From the NCBI GenBank assembly GCA_028064935.1, contig JAPTWT010000055.1:1-17312 (forward strand): a stretch of 17,312 nt of DNA. The letters are read 5' to 3'. Below the pieces are notes generated by a model. The model did no database searches. It was given only the letters and a program-made list of their open reading frames with translations, and was not told where the DNA came from. The DNA comes from Gammaproteobacteria bacterium (GTDB taxonomy: Bacteria > Pseudomonadota > Gammaproteobacteria > Acidiferrobacterales > Acidiferrobacteraceae). Each line of letters begins with the position of its first letter. Position 1 is the stretch's first letter. The position numbers and the translations under genes were made by a program. Below are positions 7,665 through 15,895 of this stretch, piece by piece.

Positions 7665-8419
7665 AGCTTAGTGCGGACCGCGACCTGGATCGCCTCCACA
7701 CGTTTTAGCTCTAAGTTCAGTTCCACTTTCCGCGCTACCTGTCTCTCCTTCGCAGCGGCGGCCCTCAAGCGGGCGATCTCCGCATCGAGGCGGGCGCATT
7801 CCTGCAAAGCGTCGTGCCGAATTGTGGCTCGTTCTGCGTTAGTGGCAACCGCGAATACCCCGGTCATACGCGCCACAGTGAGCGCAAGTAATGTGTCTAT
7901 CCAGCCCTGATATAGCAAATAAAGCGTTGTACGCGGCTGCCGGCCCAGCGCCAGCCTCTCATGAAAGGTGGGCCAGCGTTCGCCATCACGCTTCGCGTCC
8001 CATTCAACGGCAACAACATCACCATCCAACACCGTCTTGCCCGCCTCCCCCTGTGACCAACGTTTGTGGGCGGCAGAAAGTCCAGCCCACTCGCCCCGTT
8101 CCGCGAACAACAGCAACGGATAGGGTACAGCCCGGTGTAGCAGCTCCACCAATCGTGGCATCTTTGCCACGCTGCGTAATGTGAGGCGCAGCACCGCGAT
8201 CTCCAGGTATTCGCGCACGTCGTCGCGGTACTCAGGCACGCCGACCGTAGCGGGCTTAAGCACCGCCAGCCAAAGCAGATCCTCGACACCCTCATTGATG
8301 TGGCGCTTGTCAGCGGCAGTCACCGCGCCATTTTCGAGCAACAGCTTCTTGGGCACGCGCTGGTCCACGCGACTACCGATCGGCAAATCGAGAGCGGCGA
8401 GGAGAGTGTCGCTGGTCAT
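7661..8419 (-). CDS. DUF4391 domain protein of the type III restriction operon
   Basis: The 252-aa protein matches the DUF4391 pattern as I know it: an early 'LPxxSxVDQRVPKK' segment (about 11-25) followed by helices and 'EDLLWLAVLKPATVGVP' (about 46-62). The C-terminal 50 residues (about 205-245) are charged and rich in Ala, Glu, Arg and Leu, which predicts a coiled coil. There is no catalytic motif I can name. The family has no established biochemical role that I can cite; it occurs next to helicase and methyltransferase genes of restriction-like systems. Its ATG overlaps the helicase stop (ATGA) and its stop overlaps the mod start, so it is translationally coupled on both sides. It may bridge helicase and Mod-Res (inference). 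Confidence 0.85.
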   Translation of the reverse strand: MTSDTLLAALDLPIGSRVDQRVPKKLLLENGAVTAADKRHINEGVEDLLWLAVLKPATVGVPEYRDDVREYLEIAVLRLTLRSVAKMPRLVELLHRAVPYPLLLFAERGEWAGLSAAHKRWSQGEAGKTVLDGDVVAVEWDAKRDGERWPTFHERLALGRQPRTTLYLLYQGWIDTLLALTVARMTGVFAVATNAERATIRHDALQECARLDAEIARLRAAAAKERQVARKVELNLELKRVEAIQVAVRTKL

Positions 8420-11400
8420 TCAGCCACCTCCGGCAGTACCGCCAACCAGGCTAGCACTTCAAAATCGTTGATACCTGCAAACTCACCCTTCAAAACATGG
8501 GTGCCCCCTGGGGTAAACAGGCTCATTATAGCGCGCGCTTCGCTCATTCCAACTACCGAGGCCACGGCGGCGGCGAGCAGGCGCTGCGCCACACGCATGT
8601 CCTCGCCCTGCTTGCTTGCCTTGTCGAAGCGGGCGCAGGCGCCGACATCGGGGAGCTCGCGGCCGAGACAAAGCCGCTTAAGGCGGTCAAGGATCTGTTT
8701 GGCCTGTGTGTAGGGGAGCAGTACCGTACCGTCGTCACCCACATGCACCAGATACTGGGCTCCGAGCGGGTAGCCGGCCTCGACGTTGCGATGGGCGACA
8801 GCGCTTTCAGCACGAAGACAAAAAATGATGCCCGGCGCGATCTCCGCTTCAGTGGTAGTCGTGGCCGCGCAGGTACCGAGCGGCAGATTCTCCAGTACGC
8901 CGGGATGCGCCTGAAGATATTGCGCCAAATCGATACGGAAATCAGTGAGCGTCAGATCAGCGATCGAGACACCAGTAGAAAGGTCTTCGAGATCAATCAC
9001 GGCATCCTGGAGTTTTAGCAGTTGCTTGCGGCGGTACTCCAAGTCATTCATCTGGTTGCCGGATTGCTGCTCAATCAGGTTCTCTTCACCTGTCGCGGAG
9101 ATATCGAGCAACACCATACGGCCGCTGACCCGCTGCTCCAGTTTGATGTATTCGTCCAGTTCCATGTTGGGCCAGAAATTCACGAGTTGTATGTGCTCGT
9201 TGGGTGAGCCTATGCGGTCAATACGTCCGAAACGTTGGATAATGCGTACAGGGTTCCAGTGAATGTCATAATTGATCAACCAATCACAGTCCTGGAGGTT
9301 CTGTCCTTCGGAAATGCAGTCTGTGGCGATAAGCAAATCCAGTTCGCCCTCACCGGCAAGTTCTTCCGGCCGTTCCTTCGCCCGAGGAGCGAACGCGGTA
9401 AGGATCGATGAAAGATCCCTACGCAGGCTGCCGAGCGTGGTCTGGTTGCCGCCGGTGCCGGTAACCAGTGCCGCATCAATACCGAGAGTTGTCTTTACCC
9501 AATGGGCAAGCTGGTCATATAGATAACGGGCGGTATCCGCAAAGGCTGTGAACACGATCACCTTGCGGTTGCCGGGGTTGATCGGGTTACGGCACTTGTG
9601 TTCGATCATCTCGCGCAGGGCAGCGAGCTTGGCATCACGGGAGGGGTCTACCTGGGCAGCCGCCGCATGGAGGGTTGCCAAGCGGTTGCGATCCTCAATC
9701 AGCTCCTGTTTCCAGCGGATAAGATCCACATCCTTTAGTAATACCTTGACCTTGCGCCCGATCAGCAGACTCTCGAAGGCGGGATCGTCGAGATCTACGT
9801 CCTTGATGTCGATCTCCTCCAGTTCCTCGACGTGATTCTCGATACGGGCCAGCGTAGCCTCCACGTCGCGCAACTGGCGCTGCACCGTGAGGGCGAATGA
9901 CGGCACGGCGCTTTCCATGCGCTTGAGCACGTTGACGCGCAACAGGTGGATCAGGCTTTCCTCGCGGTCGGCCTGCCGGAAGAAGCCCTCGCCGCCGCGA
10001 ATCTCGGTGCTGTATTTCTTGTCGTAAGCCGCCTGCCTGTGCGGCAGTACGTACCGGAGCGGCGCGTAGGAGGCGAGGTTCAGACGGCGGATTTCGTTGT
10101 TGATCTCTCGGATCGAGGGGAACTCGCCAGCGCGGTCCACATCGGCCTTGATGTTGATCGGTTTTAGCCGGTCGGGGAAGCGGCCAGTCTCGGCGGTGCC
10201 GTAGTACTTCTCAATGTGCTTGCGCGATCGGGCGATGGTGAGCAGGTCGAGCAACGTGAAGTAATCGAACCCGAGCATTTCGATCAGCTGCGATGGCGTC
10301 CGGTCGGCGTCACTAAGATCGAGCCAGCGATTGAACTGCTTCTGCGCAAGCCGTGTGGTGCTATCGATGCTGCCGATACCGTGATCCCGTAAGGCTGCGT
10401 CGTTGCCCTCGGTGGCGAAGGCGATCTGGTTACGCAGATCCGCCATGCGATTATTGACCGGCGTCGCTGACAGCATGAGTACGCGCGTCTTGACCCCCTC
10501 CCTGATGATCTTGCGCATAAGGCGGTCATAGCGGGTCTCACTGCCCACTCGTGGTGTCTTCTTGTTGCGGAAATTGTGTGACTCATCGATCACAACAAGG
10601 TCATAGTTTCCCCAATTGACGTGGCCTAGATCAATATCGCCCGATAACCCAACCTCGCGCGAGAGGTCAGTGTGATTTAATACGTCGTAGTTGAAACGGT
10701 CGAGCGCCAAAACATTGCGACGGTCATTGGCCTTATAGAGAGTCCAGTTGTCGCGCAGGCGCTTGGGCACTAATACAAGTACACGATCATTTCGCAACTC
10801 ATAGTACTTGATGATCGCGAGCGCCTCGAATGTCTTACCGAGGCCGACGCTGTCGGCAATAATACAGCCGCCGAACCGGTCGAGCTTGTCAATCGCGCCG
10901 ACTACGCCGTCCCGCTGAAATCTGTAGAGCTTCTTCCAGACTACCGTGTTACGGATACCGGTTGCCGACTTGATAATGCGCTTTTCGTCGAGATCGTCAC
11001 CACGGTCGCGGAACAGATGGTGCAGAATTGACGCATAGACAAGAAATGGATCTCGGTGTGCTGCGAGCGCTTGCAGTACGGCGATCACCTCGGACTTTGC
11101 ATTACAACCTGACGGCAGCATCGACCACTGGGCATCGAACCACTGACTCAATAGCAACGCTTCTTCGGGCGTCTCCGATGTCTGGATCAGGCTCAAAGGG
11201 TTGCCGGGCGTCAATCCGAGCCCGTCAGTACTAAAGGACAGTGAGCCAAGGAGCACCTGCAACGGCTGTGCGGTCTCGTCACGAATTACGAAGGCACCCT
11301 GAGGCACCGGGCTAAGCGCTTGCCGGACTTCGGATTTGCTCTGGAGCCATTGTATTAAACGATCGGCAAGCCACCGAGTTTGCAGTCGGTTGCGTGCGGC

Positions 11401-11613
11401 ACGGTCAGCGTCCGATCCTAAAACCATAAACCCCGCGCTATCTGGCGGCAATAGTAGGCGGCATTGTGTTAGTGCGGCCACTTCATGCAACATCTCAGAA
11501 AAAGCGAAGAGCGAAAAAACCGGGGTGACAATGTCGAGTTGTCGCCCTGCTGTGAGTCCCGGGCGAAGCAGATCAATGACGCGGTCGGTGCCTGTGTTGC
11601 GAACAAGCCTCAC
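8416..11613 (-). CDS. SNF2/HepA-like DEAD-box helicase with degenerate phospholipase-D-like N-terminus
   Basis: The 1065-aa superfamily 2 ATPase is a predicted DNA translocase. Motifs are Walker A ADSVGLGKT (253-261), DESH box (343-346), SATP (382-385), SEGQNLQ (768-774) and the arginine-finger motif QRFGRIDRIGS (793-803). A long insertion between the two RecA halves (about 575-655) predicts a coiled coil. Residues 1-165 look like the PLD-type domain often fused to such helicases: VLLGSLSFSTDGLGL (120-134) resembles the GSxNxTxxGL part of that fold. The preceding HxK is absent (FVIRDE instead), so nuclease activity there is unlikely and a binding role is more plausible. The GTG start at 11613 has GGGGAG upstream. 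It overlaps DUF4391 by 4 bases. Not RapA itself: it lacks that context and has the PLD-like head. Confidence 0.88.
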   Translation of the reverse strand: MRLVRNTGTDRVIDLLRPGLTAGRQLDIVTPVFSLFAFSEMLHEVAALTQCRLLLPPDSAGFMVLGSDADRAARNRLQTRWLADRLIQWLQSKSEVRQALSPVPQGAFVIRDETAQPLQVLLGSLSFSTDGLGLTPGNPLSLIQTSETPEEALLLSQWFDAQWSMLPSGCNAKSEVIAVLQALAAHRDPFLVYASILHHLFRDRGDDLDEKRIIKSATGIRNTVVWKKLYRFQRDGVVGAIDKLDRFGGCIIADSVGLGKTFEALAIIKYYELRNDRVLVLVPKRLRDNWTLYKANDRRNVLALDRFNYDVLNHTDLSREVGLSGDIDLGHVNWGNYDLVVIDESHNFRNKKTPRVGSETRYDRLMRKIIREGVKTRVLMLSATPVNNRMADLRNQIAFATEGNDAALRDHGIGSIDSTTRLAQKQFNRWLDLSDADRTPSQLIEMLGFDYFTLLDLLTIARSRKHIEKYYGTAETGRFPDRLKPINIKADVDRAGEFPSIREINNEIRRLNLASYAPLRYVLPHRQAAYDKKYSTEIRGGEGFFRQADREESLIHLLRVNVLKRMESAVPSFALTVQRQLRDVEATLARIENHVEELEEIDIKDVDLDDPAFESLLIGRKVKVLLKDVDLIRWKQELIEDRNRLATLHAAAAQVDPSRDAKLAALREMIEHKCRNPINPGNRKVIVFTAFADTARYLYDQLAHWVKTTLGIDAALVTGTGGNQTTLGSLRRDLSSILTAFAPRAKERPEELAGEGELDLLIATDCISEGQNLQDCDWLINYDIHWNPVRIIQRFGRIDRIGSPNEHIQLVNFWPNMELDEYIKLEQRVSGRMVLLDISATGEENLIEQQSGNQMNDLEYRRKQLLKLQDAVIDLEDLSTGVSIADLTLTDFRIDLAQYLQAHPGVLENLPLGTCAATTTTEAEIAPGIIFCLRAESAVAHRNVEAGYPLGAQYLVHVGDDGTVLLPYTQAKQILDRLKRLCLGRELPDVGACARFDKASKQGEDMRVAQRLLAAAVASVVGMSEARAIMSLFTPGGTHVLKGEFAGINDFEVLAWLAVLPEVAE

Positions 11614-11669
11614 GAGTCTCCCCTCACGTTAACCTTTGCTCTTCCTGCAAAATACCATCCCGCTCCCAC

Positions 11670-11879
11670 TTACTTGGTGCTAGGGCGTGGTTTCTGGCGC
11701 TTCTCAGGCACCATACCCGGATCGGAAATCGCAATGCCATTTCGGCCACAGTAATCCTGAATCAACACCTCGACCATATTAACAATAGACCGGTGCTCGC
11801 GGGCGGCCGCCGTGCGCAGCGCGTCTTTCAGCCGTGGCTCAATACGAAAGGTCAGCGTGGTAGTTTTGGCGGTCGCCAT
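11670..11879 (-). CDS. Ribbon-helix-helix DNA-binding protein, likely operon regulator
   Basis: A 69-aa product from the ATG at 11879, with AAGGA 4 bases upstream; a GTG at 11918 in the same frame would add 13 residues but lacks a ribosome site. TTTLTFRIEPRLKDALRTAA (residues 6-25) is a classic RHH beta strand plus first helix, followed by a second helix (REHRSIVNMVEVLIQDYCGR, 26-45). Such dimers bind inverted repeats through the strand. The last 20 residues are basic and proline-rich (PEKRQKPRPSTK). It is the first gene of the minus-strand operon, 56 bases before the helicase, so autoregulation of the restriction operon is the natural reading. An antitoxin role is the alternative, but no toxin gene is beside it. 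Confidence 0.8.
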   Translation of the reverse strand: MATAKTTTLTFRIEPRLKDALRTAAAREHRSIVNMVEVLIQDYCGRNGIAISDPGMVPEKRQKPRPSTK

Positions 11880-12106
11880 GGCTTCCTTCTGGATCGTTAT
11901 GCCGGGGATGTACTGCACTCTACAGTAAAGTCTGGCATAATCCTAACGACTTGGCGAGGTTGGGCGCGTAGGCGTTTCGCCGTAGGACAAGCAAAAGCCG
12001 CGCATGTCACACGATGTTGGACGTTCGTGACTATCACGTAGCAGATTTCTGGGACTGGGCTGCGTCTGCGGTGTTTTGCCTATAACGATGGGGGTACAAC
12101 AGTACG
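11880..12106. promoter_or_regulatory. Divergent promoter region between the RHH gene and the large plus-strand gene
   Basis: These 227 bases separate two outward-facing units and must hold both promoters. On the plus strand TATAAC at 12081-12086 is a 5/6 match to a -10 box, but no good -35 lies 16-18 bases upstream and the leader would be only about 14 bases. On the minus strand the start region near 11911-11945 is AT-richer and has TTTACTGT, again without a clear -35. No further ORF of note. Confidence 0.4.
11911..11927. promoter_or_regulatory. Candidate RHH operator, inverted repeat TACTG-N7-CAGTA
   Basis: TACTGCACTCTACAGTA has 5-bp arms and a 7-base spacer, 32-48 bases upstream of the RHH start codon, a position that would block the operon promoter. 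RHH proteins typically bind short inverted or tandem repeats near their own start. It is short enough to occur by chance. Confidence 0.3.
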
Positions 12107-13363
12107 ATGGCACGCTTTGCGAGTCTCGCGACAGTTCCTACGGAAACCCGTCACCTTCTTCGTGCCCGCTTCACGCAGTTCCTGCCGCCATTGCACGATG
12201 CCCCGTACCAGCCGGGGAAATCGGCAACCCTTCCGGACGAGGATATCCTCCAGATTTTCCTGAATCTCATCGTCGATAGCGGCAGTGATCGGATTCGTGC
12301 ACAGGCAATTTATGCCACAGCAAGCGAAGAAGCGGCGGATGTACCCAATCTTGAGACCCTTATCGCGATGGGGTGGACACGAGAGGTGTGGGGCTACCTT
12401 CATGTCTCATTCGATGCCGCACACACAGCTAAAACAGCCGCTAATGTCCCTGACTGGTTCCGGTCATTCTTGGAACAGCGCTATCACGACCATTACCGCG
12501 TAGCTCTTACTATCAACCCAAACACAGAATTGGAGGCGACGACCACAGCCGTTAACGCAGGCACTCTTGAGCCACGCAACATCCCCTGCCAATCGCCCGC
12601 CTGGGTGGCGGCGCGTCTCTGGGATCGGGTATTGCCTGCAGCTATCGATGCAGGTAGTGCCTTACGCGTATGGGTCGATCGATGGAGTTTGTTAGGTTTT
12701 CCATCGCTGACACCCAGTCAGGTCTGGGACGAAAATGCAGCAGAGACGTTTCGGAATACTGCGATAAACACTCTCGAACATGGCTACGTGACTGGCTGGG
12801 ACGCTGCACGAAACCGATACATCCGCGAACTGGCAACGGCGCGCGGACAAGACCCATCGAGCTACGAAGGACATATATCGCCTGTTCCGACCACCATCAT
12901 CGATCGCGCTTTGTGGCTGGAAAACCATACCTTGAACGACGCGACCTACCCATCTCGAGAAGCTAATCAGAACCTATCAGGACTTATGCGCCTTCTTCTC
13001 GCGGATGTCCTCGTGACTGATCGCGCACCAGCACCCCACCCACTCATACGTCGTTTGGTCGACTTGGCCCTTGATCGACCGGAGCTCCTGCTCGCCCTTG
13101 TGGACCAAGCTCCCGCACACCCTCACCTTCTCGCCGATCTGCTTTTCTGTCCTGAGACCAGTGCCCTGGCCTGTCTTCTTATAGCACAGCGGCCCAATCA
13201 ACACGGCGCATGGGATGCGGAACTGGTCCGACGTGACAGTGAGACCGCCAAAGAGGCGGCCTTTGCGGATGCCGTCGCGGTCCTTGGATTTCTCTTGCAA
13301 CAGGGGAAAATTCCTCCCCGCGAGGTGGCGGCCTTACTAACATGGATGCACGCCAGCGGATAG
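12107..13363 (+). CDS. Large helical protein, N-terminal segment up to an in-frame TAG
   Basis: The 418-aa product is unrecognised. It is read from the ATG at 12107, with a weak G-run (GGGGG, 12090-12094) as the only ribosome signal. The sequence is mostly helical with no Walker A, zinc or membrane motif, and has many Ala/Leu-rich helices towards the end (for example LIRRLVDLALDRPELLLAL and the segment after it), suggesting HEAT/TPR-like repeats. It ends at TAG 13361-13363, but the frame stays open after the stop for 776 more codons to 15694, so this is very likely the first third of a single protein of about 1195 residues. It diverges from the restriction operon and may be a companion of it. 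Function unknown. Confidence 0.65.
   Translation: MARFASLATVPTETRHLLRARFTQFLPPLHDAPYQPGKSATLPDEDILQIFLNLIVDSGSDRIRAQAIYATASEEAADVPNLETLIAMGWTREVWGYLHVSFDAAHTAKTAANVPDWFRSFLEQRYHDHYRVALTINPNTELEATTTAVNAGTLEPRNIPCQSPAWVAARLWDRVLPAAIDAGSALRVWVDRWSLLGFPSLTPSQVWDENAAETFRNTAINTLEHGYVTGWDAARNRYIRELATARGQDPSSYEGHISPVPTTIIDRALWLENHTLNDATYPSREANQNLSGLMRLLLADVLVTDRAPAPHPLIRRLVDLALDRPELLLALVDQAPAHPHLLADLLFCPETSALACLLIAQRPNQHGAWDAELVRRDSETAKEAAFADAVAVLGFLLQQGKIPPREVAALLTWMHASG
13361..13363 (+). other. In-frame amber codon splitting a ~1195-codon reading frame
   Basis: Upstream frame ends ...WMHASG-TAG; downstream codons in the same frame read TGFIEDLNTETMRV and so on to 15694. There is no frameshift and no ribosome site before the next ATG (13397). 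A C-to-T change from CAG (Gln) would create it. Nonsense mutation or sequencing error is most likely; read-through cannot be excluded. Confidence 0.8.
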
Positions 13364-13396
13364 ACAGGATTCATTGAAGACCTAAACACCGAGACA

Positions 13397-15694
13397 ATGC
13401 GGGTGACCTTACGTGGGGAACTCACCACGCAGACCGTGGACACACTACTACACGCCATAATACGCCATCTCACCCCCGAAACGCCGCCATCAGGTTTGGG
13501 AACACCCCTCTTTGCGGCCGCGCTTGATGTCATTGACGTCGGCCAACTGGCTACGGATATTGCACCCGAACCTTTTGTTTTGGCCTATATCCAATCGATC
13601 AGGGCCGGTGAGTACAACCTATCGGCGCACCGAATCAGTAAGGGCGCCGCCGCCTCCCTTTTTAGGCTTACCTTGCGCACAGCGTCTGACCTTCGTCTCC
13701 AATTCCTCTCTCCTGTTGATATCAGAACACGCCTAACTGAAGCCCGCATGGCCAAAGAGAACATGTACTCTCTGACGGATTCCCTCGCCCGTTCGCTCCG
13801 GGCCCATATACGCATACTGTGCCGGGCGATCGCGGGGCGCGAAGAGGTGGTAGCGGACGATCTTCTACGTGCCCTGATCGGCACTGTGCGTATGGGCGCG
13901 CTTAACCACGCCAAAAAGGGCCGAATCTGCGCATTCGCGCCCCGTTTTGAGGCAAGCCCTTTCAGAGGTGTCACCGACCGACCTATTGCTGTGGATCTCA
14001 GTGCGGCACTTCAGGCGCTAAGTGGCGATAATCGACAGACTCTAGTGGCTGCGATTCTAGAAACCGACGAACCCTTAGTGCTTGCGCAACTCGTATCCAT
14101 TGCTCCACACGATACCCGTGAGCCCATCAAAGAACGACTCAATGCACTAACTCCCACAGATGCGAACGCCATACGTTCACTGACAGAGGTCCAGGCGCGT
14201 ATTCAGGCGCTCTTATCGTCTGGCGCTACTGACGCTGCGGCGCGCTTCATTGAAGCTGAACACACTGTTACCACCTTTGGTAAGGTTCCTGGCCGTGAAT
14301 TGGCCCGCCTCGGAGCTTCTCTGCAGCTCCAATTGTTACGTGAGGATTGGGACTCCCTTGCAAAGGCGGTCATATCGCCCGATATGGCTCCTTCCGAGCA
14401 AGCTTCGGCCAGAGATATCGTTCAGTTCTACCAGGCTGTCGCTGAAGTCAGGAAACCCGGCGGATCGCTAGAGCGCGCGGAAAGGCTTTTTGCCAGCCTT
14501 CAAACGCGACACTCCTATGTTGCCGCTTATGCGACCAACCTGTTCGCGACGCGGCTCAATCGCCTCCAAAGCGGCAATGCCTTTGCCTTGATTCGTGGTG
14601 AATCTCTCCGTCAGGGTCTAGCCATACTGGCTGATGGGGAAGATATGATGGCAAATATCCGAGGCGCCGGACCATCTGAGTCCGACATTTTCACCTGCAA
14701 CAAAGCTCAGTTACTGCTTGCCCTGAGTCAGCCCGAACGAGCCTATGAACTACTGGAGCCCATTTATACCGCTCGCCCGCGGGATTCCGTGGCGGCATAT
14801 TGCGCCGTGGCGCTCTCGAGGATGGGGCGATCCACAGAAGCGTTGGGTGTTTTAGGTCACGCCGAGCAAATGTTTGGTACAACCGATGTAGTGCGTGCTG
14901 CTCGGTCACTGCTCCACGGGGATTCCGCCACTGTTGCGCGCACCAGCCTAATTACGGACAGTAAAACCATAGCGGCCATCAAGGAAGCCTTATTTGATTT
15001 GTCTCAGCTGGATCATATTTCCCAAACGAGCGTTTTCAAACCCCCGCCGGAATCGTTTGAGGCGTGGGTTATCGAACAGGTCCAGTCAGCAGCCGCGAGC
15101 GTAGTATCCCTCGTTCCTATGATGAAAGTCATGGCCCCTGATGGAGGCGAAGATGATGTAAGCGCCCTAATCCGTGAATTGCTCACTGGCCGACTGGCCT
15201 TTATAGGGTGGTCCATGTCCGACCAAACCAAGGGTGGGTTTACATCAAAAGGTAATCCCGGTGAACGGGACCTCGTCATCAAGAGGCAGGAGACTGAGCT
15301 TGCTGTAATCGAAGCTGTTGTGTGTGCTCACCCGATTAATCGCGTATGGGACAATGGAAAACGCCATTTCCAAAAATTATTTTCTTACTCGTCATGCCAC
15401 TTATTCTTCCATCTGACGTATGCGTACGTTGCAGACATCGTGTCTCTTGTTGCTACACTAAAAACTATCTCAGAACACGACGCACCTCAGGGATTTGCAT
15501 TTTCTGGTTCGGAAGACCTCCCGCATACTGATACTCGCCCTCACGGATTTATGGCGCGCTACAATTCACAGCTTGGCGAGGTAAAGGTCGTATTCCTTGT
15601 GCTCGACCTAGAGCAATCGGCACAAAAGGCCGCTGCAGAAGTGGCCGCCTCTAGACCGCGCAGAAAGACACACCGTTCTGCACGGCGCGCGTGA
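13397..15694 (+). CDS. Large TPR-like protein, C-terminal segment with possible nuclease-like end
   Basis: 765 residues from ATG 13397, in frame with the 12107 ORF across the TAG. The 33 bases between carry no ribosome site, so independent translation is doubtful. Most of it is helical. About 432-494 reads as two TPR-like hairpins (LLLALSQPERAYELLEPIY and AYCAVALSRMGRSTEALGVL). Near the end GERDLVI (622-628), ELAVIEA (634-640) and HFQKLFSY (657-664) follow the spacing of a PD-(D/E)XK-type fold with Asp, Glu and a Lys not in its usual place. I hold this as a weak hypothesis. The tail RPRRKTHRSARRA is strongly basic and could bind nucleic acid. No family recognised. If intact, the whole protein could be a sensor-effector of the neighbouring restriction system. 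Confidence 0.65.
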   Translation: MRVTLRGELTTQTVDTLLHAIIRHLTPETPPSGLGTPLFAAALDVIDVGQLATDIAPEPFVLAYIQSIRAGEYNLSAHRISKGAAASLFRLTLRTASDLRLQFLSPVDIRTRLTEARMAKENMYSLTDSLARSLRAHIRILCRAIAGREEVVADDLLRALIGTVRMGALNHAKKGRICAFAPRFEASPFRGVTDRPIAVDLSAALQALSGDNRQTLVAAILETDEPLVLAQLVSIAPHDTREPIKERLNALTPTDANAIRSLTEVQARIQALLSSGATDAAARFIEAEHTVTTFGKVPGRELARLGASLQLQLLREDWDSLAKAVISPDMAPSEQASARDIVQFYQAVAEVRKPGGSLERAERLFASLQTRHSYVAAYATNLFATRLNRLQSGNAFALIRGESLRQGLAILADGEDMMANIRGAGPSESDIFTCNKAQLLLALSQPERAYELLEPIYTARPRDSVAAYCAVALSRMGRSTEALGVLGHAEQMFGTTDVVRAARSLLHGDSATVARTSLITDSKTIAAIKEALFDLSQLDHISQTSVFKPPPESFEAWVIEQVQSAAASVVSLVPMMKVMAPDGGEDDVSALIRELLTGRLAFIGWSMSDQTKGGFTSKGNPGERDLVIKRQETELAVIEAVVCAHPINRVWDNGKRHFQKLFSYSSCHLFFHLTYAYVADIVSLVATLKTISEHDAPQGFAFSGSEDLPHTDTRPHGFMARYNSQLGEVKVVFLVLDLEQSAQKAAAEVAASRPRRKTHRSARRA

Positions 15695-15778
15695 CGGGCC
15701 TCAAGCAAAACTCATTACGCCTATGCTCGTACCGTTTTCCAGTACGTCTTCTATATCCTTATCCTTTTCGCCCGACTC

Positions 15779-15895
15779 TCACGGGCTCATCAGTGGACTT
15801 CGCCCAGAAGGACAAATGGCCTCCCAAAAACCCACGATGCGCGCTTTGACGGAACAAATTTTAACGCCAAATCCATAACCTTGCTGGTTCGTCAT
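15779..15895 (-). CDS. 38-aa ORF with a perfect ribosome-binding site
   Basis: The minus strand carries AAGGAGGTGATGCG directly before ATG at 15895, a full match to the 16S anti-Shine-Dalgarno with 7-base spacing from AGGAGG. The product begins MTNQQGYGFGVKICSVKARI and ends ICPSGRSPLMSP, with two cysteines (14 and 28), and is not hydrophobic enough for a membrane span. I recognise no family. The frame is open upstream to an ATG at 16210 (143 aa in total), but that extension has no ribosome site and does not look like protein, so I prefer the short form. It could be a small peptide gene, a leader peptide or, if the ribosome site is coincidence, nothing. It lies about 300 bases downstream of the Ntn hydrolase and converges with the large plus-strand gene. 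Confidence 0.4.
   Translation of the reverse strand: MTNQQGYGFGVKICSVKARIVGFWEAICPSGRSPLMSP

Noticed and set aside
15770..15786. GCCCG-N7-CGGGC hairpin between the convergent genes, considered as a terminator
   Set aside because: No T-run follows on either strand, and the stem is only 5 bp.
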